DNA of 64,000 bases from Corallococcus silvisoli (GTDB lineage: Bacteria; Myxococcota; Myxococcia; Myxococcales; Myxococcaceae): positions 868,001 to 932,000 of the forward strand of contig NZ_JAAAPJ010000001.1 of NCBI RefSeq assembly GCF_009909145.1, read 5' to 3'. Below the pieces are notes generated by a model. The model worked only from the letters and a program-made list of their open reading frames with translations, was not told the origin of the DNA and made no database searches. A program made the translations under genes and the position numbers. This document shows positions 8,008-18,507 of the stretch, in pieces (the stretch's first letter is position 1; the number at the start of each line of letters is the position of its first letter).

Positions 8008-9242
8008 AGGCTCGCGACGTGGCGGTGCAGGGAGTGCTGGCGGGGGTGGCGCTCGTGGCCGCGTTCTTCGTGTGGCAGCGCGAGCCGTCCCGTGCGCCAG
8101 GGGAGGTGACGGTGGAGGACGCGCAGGCGCGCTCGCTCGACCGCCTCCGGTACGACGAGGAGACGCGCTTCGTGGAGTTGAGCCGTGACCCGAGGGACCC
8201 CGAGACCATCTGGGTCCGTCTGGGCAACAAGCCCGCGAAGCCTGTCACCGGCCCTGCGGGCGTGAATGCGGGGGCGCTCGCCACCGCGTCCGGTGCCGCC
8301 GAAGGAGCCGCGCTGGATGCGGGAGCCCCCGGCCGCGCGCCGTTCGACGCGGGCTCCCTCGCGCAAGTCAGCGCGGGCGGTCCCGCGGGTGCTTCCGATG
8401 CGGGGGCTCATGCTCACGCGAACGCGGGAACGCTCGCGGGTGACACTGAAACAGGTGACCACGCTCACGCGAACGCGGGACCGCCCGCGAGTGCCGCGGC
8501 GGCGGGTGCATTCTCCGCCCCTGTGCCTCCGCCCCGCGAGCTGCGCGGCAATGACGTGGCGCTGAAGCTGTTCTCCCGCCTCGCGCCGCTGCGCGCGCAG
8601 CGGGACCTGGGCGTGATGGATGCGACGAAGCTGGGCGAGATCGGCCTCGCGAGCACGGAGCGCGGCCTGACGCTCACGCTGGACGGCACCCCGAAGTCGT
8701 TCCGCCTCGCCGCGCCCGTGTCGGGCTGGGGCGCGCCCTACCTTCAGCGCGTGTCCGACGGCCGCGTCTTCCTCCTGGGCCCTTCGCTGCTTCCGGACCT
8801 GGAGGCCGCCAGCAGCCGGCTCGTGGATCGCCGCATGCACACCTTCGACGTGGATGGCTTCGACCGCGTGATCATCTCCGCCGGATCCACGTCCCGGGCC
8901 TTCCTCGCCAGCGGCAAGCCCCCGGGCGCCGTACAGCTCACACCCGTGTCCGCCCCCGGCACCCCGGATGAGTTCGCCCGCAACTGGCATGACCGCCTGT
9001 GGCGCCTCACCCCCGTGGAGCTGCTGGGCCGGGGCGAGTCCCCTCCCGGCCTGCCCTCCGCGCCCGCCTTCCGCGTGGAGTACCAGCGCGGCGACAAGCC
9101 CGTGGGTGAGCTCGCCATGGCCAAGGCGCCCGATGGCTCGTGGTACGCGCGCACGGAGTTCACCCCGGGATGGACGCGCATGGGGGGCGGCCTGGAGCCC
9201 CTCGCCGAGGAGGCCCTGAAGCTCACCGCGCCCCCGCGCTGA
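8004..9242 (+). CDS. DUF4340 domain protein, last gene of the Gld-like ABC operon
   Basis: The 412-aa protein starts with one membrane anchor (VLAGVALVAAFFVW) and has a DUF4340-type extracytoplasmic domain after about residue 180 (VSGWGAPYLQRVSDGRVFLL, FDVDGFDRVIISAG). DUF4340 proteins regularly follow GldG genes. Between anchor and domain lies an Ala/Gly/Asp-rich linker of roughly 90 residues with two copies of an AHANAG unit; the DNA shows the same 18-base string at 8412-8429 and 8463-8480. The ATG at 8004 overlaps the previous stop (ATGA). The gene converges on the minus-strand gene ending at 9252. Confidence 0.85.
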   Translation: MKARDVAVQGVLAGVALVAAFFVWQREPSRAPGEVTVEDAQARSLDRLRYDEETRFVELSRDPRDPETIWVRLGNKPAKPVTGPAGVNAGALATASGAAEGAALDAGAPGRAPFDAGSLAQVSAGGPAGASDAGAHAHANAGTLAGDTETGDHAHANAGPPASAAAAGAFSAPVPPPRELRGNDVALKLFSRLAPLRAQRDLGVMDATKLGEIGLASTERGLTLTLDGTPKSFRLAAPVSGWGAPYLQRVSDGRVFLLGPSLLPDLEAASSRLVDRRMHTFDVDGFDRVIISAGSTSRAFLASGKPPGAVQLTPVSAPGTPDEFARNWHDRLWRLTPVELLGRGESPPGLPSAPAFRVEYQRGDKPVGELAMAKAPDGSWYARTEFTPGWTRMGGGLEPLAEEALKLTAPPR

Positions 9243-9251
9243 GGCGCTACG

Positions 9252-10013
9252 TCACGGCGTCTCGGGGCCGGCCTGCTCCACGTCCAGCCGCACGTCCACG
9301 AAGCTGTAGGCCGGCCACGGCCCGGTGAAGCGGAACGTGTACGCGTCCAGCCGCGCCACCAGCGACTGCAACCGCGCCTCGAACGCGGCCACCCGGGTCC
9401 GGTCCACCAGGAAGGCCGCGTTGAGGATCATCCGCTCGCCCAGCGGCGGCGCCTCGTGCGTGGCCTCCGCCAGCGGACACAGCCCGACCCTCAGCCCGTT
9501 CAGGTCCCGCGTGGTGCACTCGCGCAGCGCCACTTCCAGCCGCTGCTCGTGGTCCTCCTCGGGCTCGTCGTCCCTGCGCGCGAGCCCCGGCGTCTCCGCC
9601 ACCAGCCGCCGCGTCAGCGCGTCGCCGTGGCAGAGCACCTTCAGCCCCAGCTCCACGCGCCCCTCCAGCGCCGACAGCGCCCGGGTCAGCGGGGCGCGCG
9701 CCACGCGCAGCAGCTCCCGCACCCGCGCCTCCGAAGGCAGCACCGTGCCGAAGGCCACGGGCACCAGCGTGTGCTCGCGCAGCACGGCCTCCGTCACGCG
9801 CTGGTGCATCAGCAGGTGCGTTCGCGTGGGCACCACCCGCAGGCCGCCCGCGTCGGACACCAGCGCCGCGAGCCCGCCTTCGCGGACCACGCGCACCGGC
9901 GACGTGCCCAGCCCCGCCACGGATGGCTCCCAGCCGCCGTCCCCGCGCACGATTCCGTAGAGGTAGTGCGCTCGCCCCTCCCGCGACGACTCCGCATGGG
10001 TCTTCGCCGTCAT
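9252..10013 (-). CDS. GvpL/GvpF-family gas vesicle protein
   Basis: A 253-aa protein with the GvpL/F hallmark start (HYLYGIVRGD, then a short glycine-rich strand), the LLMHQRVTEAVLREHTLVPVAFGTVL segment and a C-terminal half ending FRFTGPWPAYSFVDVRL. GvpF/L proteins are minor components or chaperones in gas vesicle assembly. It follows the receiver gene by 39 bases with a GGGAGG ribosome-binding site, as the last gene of an operon that begins with a GvpA-like gene. No other gvp genes (gvpN, gvpK) are in the window, so whether vesicles form is unknown. Confidence 0.85.
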   Translation of the reverse strand: MTAKTHAESSREGRAHYLYGIVRGDGGWEPSVAGLGTSPVRVVREGGLAALVSDAGGLRVVPTRTHLLMHQRVTEAVLREHTLVPVAFGTVLPSEARVRELLRVARAPLTRALSALEGRVELGLKVLCHGDALTRRLVAETPGLARRDDEPEEDHEQRLEVALRECTTRDLNGLRVGLCPLAEATHEAPPLGERMILNAAFLVDRTRVAAFEARLQSLVARLDAYTFRFTGPWPAYSFVDVRLDVEQAGPETP

Positions 10014-10052
10014 GACGTGCCTGCCTCCCTGCTGCTTCGGAGATGCTTCGGC

Positions 10053-10459
10053 TCAGCGCGCCGGCGGTACCCCCCGCCGGGCGATCATCTTCTTCACCTG
10101 GTCCACCAGCGCGTCCGGCAGGCACGGCTTGGTGACGTACGCATCACACCCGGCCTCGTTCGCGTCCTCCGAGTGCCCCTTCAGGGCATGGCCGGTGAGC
10201 GCCACCACCGGGATGGCCTTCGTGCGCGCGTCGCGCTTCAGCCGGCGCGTCGCCTCCCAGCCGTCCATCACCGGCAGCGACAGGTCCATCAGGATGACGT
10301 CCGGCACCAGCTCGAACGCCTTGTCCAGCGCCTCCTGGCCGTTCTTCGCCTCCGCGACGCGGAAGCCGGAGAACTCCAGGTACTCCGCGTACATCTCCCG
10401 GGCATCCTGGTAGTCGTCCACCACCAGCACGAGCGGCTTTTGTTTTTCCGGGGTGTTCG

Positions 10460-10463
<4 letters not shown>
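10053..10463 (-). CDS. Stand-alone receiver-domain response regulator
   Basis: The 136-aa protein is a single REC domain. The acidic pair is D16-D17, the phosphoacceptor D60, the conserved T90 and K112. There is no output domain, so it must act through protein contacts or as a phosphate shuttle. Its ATG at 10463 overlaps the stop of the sensor kinase (ATGA), so the kinase is its likely partner, and a GvpL/F gene follows. A role in switching the gas-vesicle-like proteins is inference from the operon. Confidence 0.93.
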
Positions 10464-12577
<2,114 letters not shown>

Positions 12578-12581
12578 GACC

Positions 12582-12800
12582 TTACGCTCCGGGAGAGGGT
12601 GGACGCGGGGGTGGGCCGCGCTCCAGCGAGTCTGCGGTGCGGACCTCCGAAAATGCCACCACGATGCGCGCCTCCTCCTCCATGGGAGCGGCGCCGCCCA
12701 GGGCCGCCAGGGCCCGCGCGTCGAAGCGCAGCCCCCGGTCCAGCAGGCGGTCCAGGACGTCCACCAGGCTGGCGCCTCCAGCCACGCGTTCCACGGGCAT
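12582..12800 (-). CDS. GvpA/GvpJ-like small gas vesicle protein
   Basis: A 72-aa protein whose first 50 residues match the GvpA/J/M pattern: VERVAGGASLVDVLDRLLDR, then GLRFDARALAAL and the EEEARIVVAFSEVRT helix, comparable to GvpA's SLAEVIDRILDKG and ARIVIASVET. The usual strand residues between the helices are less conserved, so it looks more like a GvpJ/M-type minor protein or a divergent GvpA. The tail is Pro-rich. The ATG follows AAGGAG. It is the first gene of an operon with a histidine kinase, a receiver and a GvpL/F protein. The assignment rests on my reading of a short alignment. Confidence 0.72.
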   Translation of the reverse strand: MPVERVAGGASLVDVLDRLLDRGLRFDARALAALGGAAPMEEEARIVVAFSEVRTADSLERGPPPRPPSPGA

Positions 12801-13026
12801 TCGAATCGCGCTCCTTGAGCCCGCCCGGCGCGGACCCTCAGGTCACCCCGCGGTTCTAACGCGCTGGGGTCCGTGCACCCCAGCGCCTCCGCCGCCCAGC
12901 CCCTGACTTGCCAACACCCGGGGCCGGCCTCTGTTGGGTCGCGCACACCCCATGCTGGGCAGCCGGGCGGGCGGGTCGCGGCGGCCGTGGCTTATGCCCT
13001 GGAGGGCGGGTTCCTAGCCTTCCTCC

Positions 13027-14541
13027 ATGAATGACGAGCGGCTCCACAAATCCCTTTGGACGGTGACGGCGCCGCCCCGGAACTTTCCCGTCCTGCCAGG
13101 GGACCTGGACGTGGACGTGGCCATCATCGGCGGGGGCGTCGCGGGGCTGACGACCGCCTGGCTGCTCAAGCGTGCCGGCAAGAAGGTGGCGGTGCTGGAG
13201 ATGCACCGCATCCTCTCCGGACAGACGGGGCAGACGACGGCGCACCTCACGGAGTTGCTGGACACGCCGTACACCGCGCTGCTCAAGGACTTCGGCGACA
13301 AGGGCGCCCACCTGGCCGCGTCCTCCAGCCGGGCCGCCATCGAGCAGATCGCCTCGACGGTGGAGACGCTCTCCATCGACTGTGGCTTCACCCGCGTGCC
13401 TGCCTTCAAGTTCGCGGAGACGGAGGCGGAGCTGCGCGACCTCCTGCACGAGGTGGCCGCCGCGCGGCGGGTGGGGCTGTTGGCCTCCTTCAACCGGAGC
13501 GTGCCGCTGCCGTTCCCGGTGAAGGGCGCGCTGCGCGTGGAGGATCAGGCGCTGCTGCACCCGCGAGCGTACCTGCTCGCGCTGGCGGACCGCGTCCCGG
13601 GCGACGGCAGCCACCTGTTCGAGCAGAGCAAGGTCGTGGACATCCATGACGGCACGCCCTGCCGCGTCGTCACCGAGCACGGCACCGTGACGGCGCGGGC
13701 CGTGGTGGAGGCCACCACCACGCCGCTCAACCGCGTGGCCCTGCACACCCGGCTCTATCCCTACCGCACCTACGCGGTGGCGGCCCCGCTGGACGGCCCG
13801 CTGGAGCCGGGCCAGTACTTCGACAGCCGCGACCCGTACCACTACATCCGCACGCAGCGGGTGGCCGGCGTGCCGTACGTCATCGTGGGGGGCGAGGACC
13901 ACAAGGTCGGCGCCCACGAGGACACCGCCGCGCGCTTCGCCACGCTGGAGGCCTACGCCCGCGCGCGGTTCCCGCTGAAGCGCGTCACCCACCGCTGGTC
14001 GGGCCAGGTCATCGAGCCCGCGGACGGTCTGCCCTCCATCGGCCGGAACGTGGGCAGCCGCCACGTGTACGTGGCCACGGGCTTCTCCGGCACGGGGATG
14101 ACGTTCGGCACGCTCGCGGGCATGGTGCTGTCGGACCTCATCCTGGGCCAGGAGAACCCCTACGCCGCGCTGTATGCCCCGGGCCGCTTGAAGCCCCGGG
14201 CGGGCGCGAAGGACTTCATCCAGGAGAACGCGGACGTCGCCTTCCGCTTCGTCGCGGACCGGCTGTCCAAGCCCGACGGGCGGCACCTGAAGGACCTGGC
14301 GCCAGGGGAGGGGCGGATCCTCGAGGTGGACGGCCGCAAGGTGGCCGTGTACCGCGACGACGAAGGCACCGCGCACGCCGTGTCCCCGGTGTGCACGCAC
14401 CTGGGCTGCCACGTGCACTGGAACAACGCGGAGCGCTCCTGGGACTGCCCGTGCCATGGAGGCCGCTTCAGCCCCACCGGCCGCGTGCTCAACGGTCCCG
14501 CGGTGAGCGACCTGCCGTCGCGCAAGCTGCCCGTGAAGTGA
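13027..14541 (+). CDS. FAD-dependent oxidoreductase with C-terminal Rieske domain
   Basis: The 504-aa protein is a fusion. Residues 30-390 are a DAO-type flavoprotein with the FAD-binding motif VAIIGGGVAGLTTAWLLKRAG and a C-terminal FAD contact (HVYVATGFSGTGMTFG). Residues 415-504 are a Rieske [2Fe-2S] domain with CTHLGCHV and CPCHGGRFS as cluster ligands. Such fusions occur in several bacteria as uncharacterised oxidoreductases; the substrate is unknown. It is read divergently from the gas-vesicle-like operon across 226 bases and lies 80 bases before a hemerythrin gene on the same strand. Confidence 0.9.
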   Translation: MNDERLHKSLWTVTAPPRNFPVLPGDLDVDVAIIGGGVAGLTTAWLLKRAGKKVAVLEMHRILSGQTGQTTAHLTELLDTPYTALLKDFGDKGAHLAASSSRAAIEQIASTVETLSIDCGFTRVPAFKFAETEAELRDLLHEVAAARRVGLLASFNRSVPLPFPVKGALRVEDQALLHPRAYLLALADRVPGDGSHLFEQSKVVDIHDGTPCRVVTEHGTVTARAVVEATTTPLNRVALHTRLYPYRTYAVAAPLDGPLEPGQYFDSRDPYHYIRTQRVAGVPYVIVGGEDHKVGAHEDTAARFATLEAYARARFPLKRVTHRWSGQVIEPADGLPSIGRNVGSRHVYVATGFSGTGMTFGTLAGMVLSDLILGQENPYAALYAPGRLKPRAGAKDFIQENADVAFRFVADRLSKPDGRHLKDLAPGEGRILEVDGRKVAVYRDDEGTAHAVSPVCTHLGCHVHWNNAERSWDCPCHGGRFSPTGRVLNGPAVSDLPSRKLPVK

Positions 14542-14621
14542 GAAGTGCATGCGGGTGGGCTTCCCTCTGGCCGCTTCCGCCCCCATCTCTCAGCACATCC
14601 CCGCACTTCACGGAGCCACAC

Positions 14622-15113
14622 ATGCACGCGCTGGAGTTGATCCATCAGCAGCATGAAGAGGTGTCCAAGCTCTTCAAGCGGTACGAGAAGCTGGCCGACC
14701 ACGACGATGCGCGGCGCCAGGCGCTGTTCGAGCAGATCGCCGACCGGCTGGGCGCGCACGCGAAGATTGAGGAGCTGTACCTCTACCCGGCGCTCAAGAC
14801 GGAGGACACCGAGGACGACCTGCGCGAGGCCGTCGAGGAGCACCTGTCCCTCAAGCGGCTGATTTCGGACCTGCTGGACATGGAGGCGTCGGACGAGGAG
14901 TACGACGCGAAGATGAAGGTCCTCCAGGAGCAGGTGGAGCACCACGTCGAGGAGGAGGAGCAGGACCTCTTCAAGGCCGCGCGCAGGCTCCTGAGCCAGG
15001 AGCAGCTGGAGGACCTGGGCATCCAGTTGGAGGAGGAGTACGACGCGCTGATGGAGGGCGAGCCGCGCAAGGACGTGCCCGACGAGACGGAGCACGCCGC
15101 GCCCCTCGAGTGA
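14622..15113 (+). CDS. Hemerythrin HHE-domain protein
   Basis: The 163-aa, acidic, all-helical protein carries the hemerythrin-type iron ligands in order: HQQHEEVSKLF near the N-terminus, HAKIEELYLYP, HLSLKR and HHVEEEEQDLF. Such proteins bind a di-iron centre and handle O2, NO or peroxide. The ATG at 14622 is the start that begins the first conserved helix. It follows the FAD/Rieske gene on the same strand, which suggests a shared redox or stress role (inference). Confidence 0.88.
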   Translation: MHALELIHQQHEEVSKLFKRYEKLADHDDARRQALFEQIADRLGAHAKIEELYLYPALKTEDTEDDLREAVEEHLSLKRLISDLLDMEASDEEYDAKMKVLQEQVEHHVEEEEQDLFKAARRLLSQEQLEDLGIQLEEEYDALMEGEPRKDVPDETEHAAPLE

Positions 15114-15161
15114 GGGGACCGCCAGCAGACAGGGGTTGCGCGGCGCGCGGGGCCGGGCAGC

Positions 15162-15857
15162 ATGCGGCCCATGCCACGCGCTCCGCTTGCCACCCCGGTG
15201 CTGCTCCCTGATGCGTACACCCCCGCCGTGCGCCGCGCCCTCGTGCGCGCGGACCCGGCGCTGGCGCCCCTCTTCAAGACGGTGGGCCCGTTCCGCATGG
15301 AGCTGAGCCCGCTGCACAGCCCCTTCGAGGCGCTGGCGCACTCCATCGTGTACCAGCAGCTCCACGGCCGCGCGGCGGCGACCATCTTCGGTCGGGTGTG
15401 CGAGCGCGTGGGGAAGGGCAAGGCCTTCACGCCGCAGAAGCTGCTCGCGCTGCCGGACGCCACGCTGCGCGAGGCCGGCCTGTCCGCGAACAAGCTGCTG
15501 GCCATCCAGGACCTGGCGCGCAAGACGGTGGACGGGACGGTGCCGCCGCTCGCGCGCGTGCGCCGCATGTCCGACGAGGACCTCATCGAGCACCTCACCC
15601 AGGTGCGCGGCATCGGCCAGTGGACCGTGGAGATGTTGCTCATCTTCCGCCTGGGCCGGCCGGACATCCTGCCCGTGGACGACTACGGCGTGCGCAAGGG
15701 CTTCATGGTCATGAAGGGCCTGAAGGAGATGCCCAAGCCCAAGGCCCTGCTGGAGTATGGCGAGCGCTGGCGCCCGTTCCGCACCGTGGTGAGCTGGTAC
15801 CTGTGGCGCGCGGCGGACCTGCCCGCGGGCACCTACACGTCGCTGGCGGAGGGCTAG
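15162..15857 (+). CDS. DNA-3-methyladenine glycosylase, AlkA/HhH family
   Basis: A 231-aa base-excision glycosylase that removes alkylated bases. It shows the helix-hairpin-helix motif (LTQVRGIGQWTVEMLLIF) and the following LPVDDYGVRKG segment with the catalytic Asp. It lacks the N-terminal domain of E. coli AlkA, as is common for the short bacterial/archaeal form. The start is ATG 15162 or ATG 15171. It is followed by a strong hairpin. Confidence 0.9.
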   Translation: MRPMPRAPLATPVLLPDAYTPAVRRALVRADPALAPLFKTVGPFRMELSPLHSPFEALAHSIVYQQLHGRAAATIFGRVCERVGKGKAFTPQKLLALPDATLREAGLSANKLLAIQDLARKTVDGTVPPLARVRRMSDEDLIEHLTQVRGIGQWTVEMLLIFRLGRPDILPVDDYGVRKGFMVMKGLKEMPKPKALLEYGERWRPFRTVVSWYLWRAADLPAGTYTSLAEG

Positions 15858-15860
15858 ACG

Positions 15861-15898
15861 CGGAGGCCGCCCGGCCTCCGAGGGGGCTGGGCGGCCTC
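15861..15898. terminator. Hairpin terminator between convergent genes
   Basis: Directly after the glycosylase stop there are two alternative perfect stems: CGGAGGCC/GGCCTCCG at 15861-15880 with a 4-base loop, and GAGGCCGCCC/GGGCGGCCTC at 15863-15898 with a 16-base loop. There is no U-run, which is usual in this GC-rich genome. It could serve both converging genes. Confidence 0.55.
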
Positions 15899-15918
15899 TC
15901 GTGAAAGGCGGCCCGCGG

Positions 15919-16278
15919 CTACATGTCCTTGCCGTTGTAGTGGAAGGGCTTGAGCGTGGACAGGTCCACGCCCTCCAGGCAGCGCACGTTGACGGCGAAC
16001 ATGGGCTTGCCGTCCGGGCCCTTGCCGGTGGCGTAGGACTCCACGCCGCACGTGGGGCAGAACAGGTGGTTGATGACCTTCTTGTTGAACTGGTAGCTCT
16101 TCACGGTGTCCTGGCCGGAGAGCGACTTGAACTGCTCCGGCGGAACGAAGGTGAGGACCGCGCCCAGCCTGTGACAGATGGAACAGTTGCAGCTCACCAC
16201 CTGGGCCAGGTCCGTCTGCGCCTCGTAGCGGACCTGTCCACAGTGGCAGCTCCCCGAATACGTCTTCATCTCCGCCAT
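15919..16278 (-). CDS. GFA (CENP-V/GFA) domain protein
   Basis: The 119-aa protein belongs to the GFA family, named after the glutathione-dependent formaldehyde-activating enzyme. Zinc ligands are visible in CHCGQVRYE, CNCSICHRLG and CPTCGVES. The reaction of most members is unknown. An upstream ATG exists, but ATG 16278 is preferred because GGAGGAAG lies at the right distance and the conserved domain starts just after it. Confidence 0.85.
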   Translation of the reverse strand: MAEMKTYSGSCHCGQVRYEAQTDLAQVVSCNCSICHRLGAVLTFVPPEQFKSLSGQDTVKSYQFNKKVINHLFCPTCGVESYATGKGPDGKPMFAVNVRCLEGVDLSTLKPFHYNGKDM

Positions 16279-16470
16279 GGTGCTTCCTCCGTCCCACGTG
16301 AAGCCCGGGCCGGAGTCACGGCTCCGCCCACCCGGTGCGTGTGCGCGCATCAATGAACGGAGGCGGCGCGGACCGCAAGCGGCCCGGAGCGCCTCACGGC
16401 CCCCGCTGCCTTCTTCGCGGTGCGTCAGGGCGGCTTCACGCGGGTGCGCGTGTCGTGAGGCCGGAAGGTT

Positions 16471-17718
16471 TCACGCCGCGGGCTGTGGCGTGGGCGCGGG
16501 CGCGCTCCGGCGAAGGGGACCCAGCAGCGCGAGGAACGCGGCGGACAGCGCGACGCCCAGGAGGAAGACGTTCGCGTAGCCCCAGCCGCCGTACCGGGGA
16601 TCCGCGAGGATCCCCGCCAGGGGGCCCGCGGGCGCCTTGCCCGCGACCTCCACGCTGGCCAGCAGCGTGTAGTGCGTGGCCCCGATGCGGCGGTCCGTGC
16701 GCGACATCATGAAGGCGAACATCACGGTGGTGAGCGCGCCGCCGAAGAACTCCTCGGTGAGCGTGACGCCCAGCACGCCCGCGTCGCTGACCCCGACCTG
16801 CGTGAGCACCCACCGCCCCAGCAGCGGCAGCAGGCGCAGCGTCCCGGTGAGGGCCACCGCCCGCAGCAGCGGCAGGCGCGAGGCGAGCAGCCCCCCGCAC
16901 ATGGACCCCAGCAGCGACGCGGCGGTGCCCCACGTGCCCACCCACAGGCCGATGCGCGCGGGCGTGAAGCCCGCGTCCACGAGGAAGGGCTTGTAGAGGA
17001 CGTCGGACATCGTCTCGCCCAGCTTGTACGTGCCGATGAAGAGCAGCAGCCACCCCGTGCCCGGCACGGTGAGCGCGGACTTGAGGCGCGACAGGAGCGC
17101 GGGCCAGTCCAGCTTCGCGCCCTGCGCCCCTGACTCCTCGCGCGGGGGCGGCTCCTTCACGAACAGGACGACGGTGAAGACGGCCAGGCACAGCGCCGAC
17201 ATGACGACGAACAGCCCGGACCAGCCGATGCGCGAGCTGGCCCACACCAGGAGCCCGCCGCCGGTGAGCATGCCCAGCTTGTAGCCCACGACCTGCGCGG
17301 TGTTGCCCAGGCCCAGCTCCTCCGGGCGCAGCAGGTCCACCGCGAAGCCATCCACCGCGATGTCCTGGGTGGCGGCGAAGAGGTTCATCACGAAGAGGAG
17401 GCCCAACAGCAGGGGCAGCGAGTCCCGGCCCGCGGCGACGGCGGCCAGGGCGCACGCGAGCGCGAGCCCCGCCTGCATGGGCAATATCCACGAGCGCCGC
17501 CGCCCCACGCGCGCGGAGCCGTAGCGGTCCACCAGCGGGGCCCACAGGGCCTTGAGCATCCACGGCAGGGACAGCGCGCCCGCGAACCCCAGCGCAGCCA
17601 GGGAGACGCCGCGCGTGCGCAGGTAGACGGGCAGCGCCGTCACCTGGAAGCCGAAGGGCAGCCCCTGCACGAAGTACAGCGCGCACAACAGCCACAGCCG
17701 GGACGGGATGCGTCGCAT
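16471..17718 (-). CDS. AmpG-like MFS permease
   Basis: A 415-aa, 12-helix transporter of the PAT/AmpG branch of the major facilitator superfamily. It shows the family features LYFVQGLPFG, the PWMLKALWAPLVDRYG loop, the GRRRSWILP segment and the QDIAVDGFAVDLL motif. AmpG imports anhydromuropeptides from the periplasm for cell wall recycling, so a muropeptide or related substrate is likely. It is divergent from the SIMPL gene at 17781 over 62 bases. Confidence 0.82.
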   Translation of the reverse strand: MRRIPSRLWLLCALYFVQGLPFGFQVTALPVYLRTRGVSLAALGFAGALSLPWMLKALWAPLVDRYGSARVGRRRSWILPMQAGLALACALAAVAAGRDSLPLLLGLLFVMNLFAATQDIAVDGFAVDLLRPEELGLGNTAQVVGYKLGMLTGGGLLVWASSRIGWSGLFVVMSALCLAVFTVVLFVKEPPPREESGAQGAKLDWPALLSRLKSALTVPGTGWLLLFIGTYKLGETMSDVLYKPFLVDAGFTPARIGLWVGTWGTAASLLGSMCGGLLASRLPLLRAVALTGTLRLLPLLGRWVLTQVGVSDAGVLGVTLTEEFFGGALTTVMFAFMMSRTDRRIGATHYTLLASVEVAGKAPAGPLAGILADPRYGGWGYANVFLLGVALSAAFLALLGPLRRSAPAPTPQPAA

Positions 17719-17780
17719 GGTCTGGGCGTGAGCATAGGCGCGTATACTCCGGCGCCTGCAACCAGGACGAAGAGGGGCGC

Positions 17781-18464
17781 ATGCCGGAGCAGACCGAAAC
17801 CGAGTCGGGAATCATCGTCGTGGAGCTGGCCTCCGAGCACGAGCTGGAGGCGGACCACGTGGACGCGGTGGTGGACGTGAAGGCCACGGCCTTCTTCACC
17901 GGCAACGCGGCCTTCGCCAACGCGAAGGAGGTGGCCTCCCTGGTGCGCCGCATGGAGGAGCTGGGCGTGCCCGCCACGGCCTTCACGCTCCAGGCGGTGC
18001 AGGCGGAGACGACGGAGGGCCTGCTCACGCGCTCCTCCTCCGCGCTCTACACGCTGCGCATCCGGCTGGTGGACATGTCGCGGGTGGGGGACGTGCTCTC
18101 GGCCCTGTCCGGCCTGAAGCAGGCGACGCTGCGCGAGCTCAAGTGGGGCTACGTCCGGGAGTCGGAGGCCCGGCAGGACTGGCTGGAGGCGCTGGCCCGC
18201 GAGTCGGTGAAGAAGGCGCGCCGCGTGGCGGCCGGGCTCGGCGTGACGCTGGGCGGGCTGCACCGCTTCTCCGAGCGCACCTGGGACTCGCCGGCCTTCG
18301 GCCCCCGGGTCGGCGGGTATGTCAGTGACGATGAGACGCTGCCCCAGTCCATGCCGGGCAGCTATGGCGGCCGCGCCTCCCTGGGCTTCACCGTGTCCCA
18401 CCGCAAGAAGGTGCACGTGACGGCCACGGCGCAGTTCCGCACCCACCCGGCCCCGGGGTCCTAG
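17781..18464 (+). CDS. SIMPL-domain protein (DUF541)
   Basis: A 227-aa protein with the SIMPL repeat region (VDVKATAFFTGNAAFANAKEVASLVRRMEELGV, read in segments; then LRIRLVDMSRVGDVLSALSG). Family members are mostly periplasmic or membrane-associated and poorly understood. No signal peptide is visible, so this one appears cytoplasmic, which is unusual for the family. It converges with the aminotransferase ending at 18490. Confidence 0.75.
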   Translation: MPEQTETESGIIVVELASEHELEADHVDAVVDVKATAFFTGNAAFANAKEVASLVRRMEELGVPATAFTLQAVQAETTEGLLTRSSSALYTLRIRLVDMSRVGDVLSALSGLKQATLRELKWGYVRESEARQDWLEALARESVKKARRVAAGLGVTLGGLHRFSERTWDSPAFGPRVGGYVSDDETLPQSMPGSYGGRASLGFTVSHRKKVHVTATAQFRTHPAPGS

Positions 18465-18479
18465 TCCGGGGCCAGGGGG

Positions 18480-18507
18480 CCCGCCGCGCTCACGGCGCCG
18501 CGGCGGG
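18480..18507. terminator. Hairpin between convergent genes
   Basis: CCCGCCGCG at 18480-18488 pairs with CGCGGCGGG at 18499-18507 across a 10-base loop. It overlaps the last codons of the aminotransferase gene on the other strand and could end transcription from both sides. Confidence 0.4.

Noticed and set aside
12578..12946. An N-terminal extension of the GAF/PAS kinase
   Set aside because: The translated stretch is Trp/Arg-rich nonsense and overlaps the GvpA-like gene in another frame; the GTG at 12577 has a ribosome-binding site.
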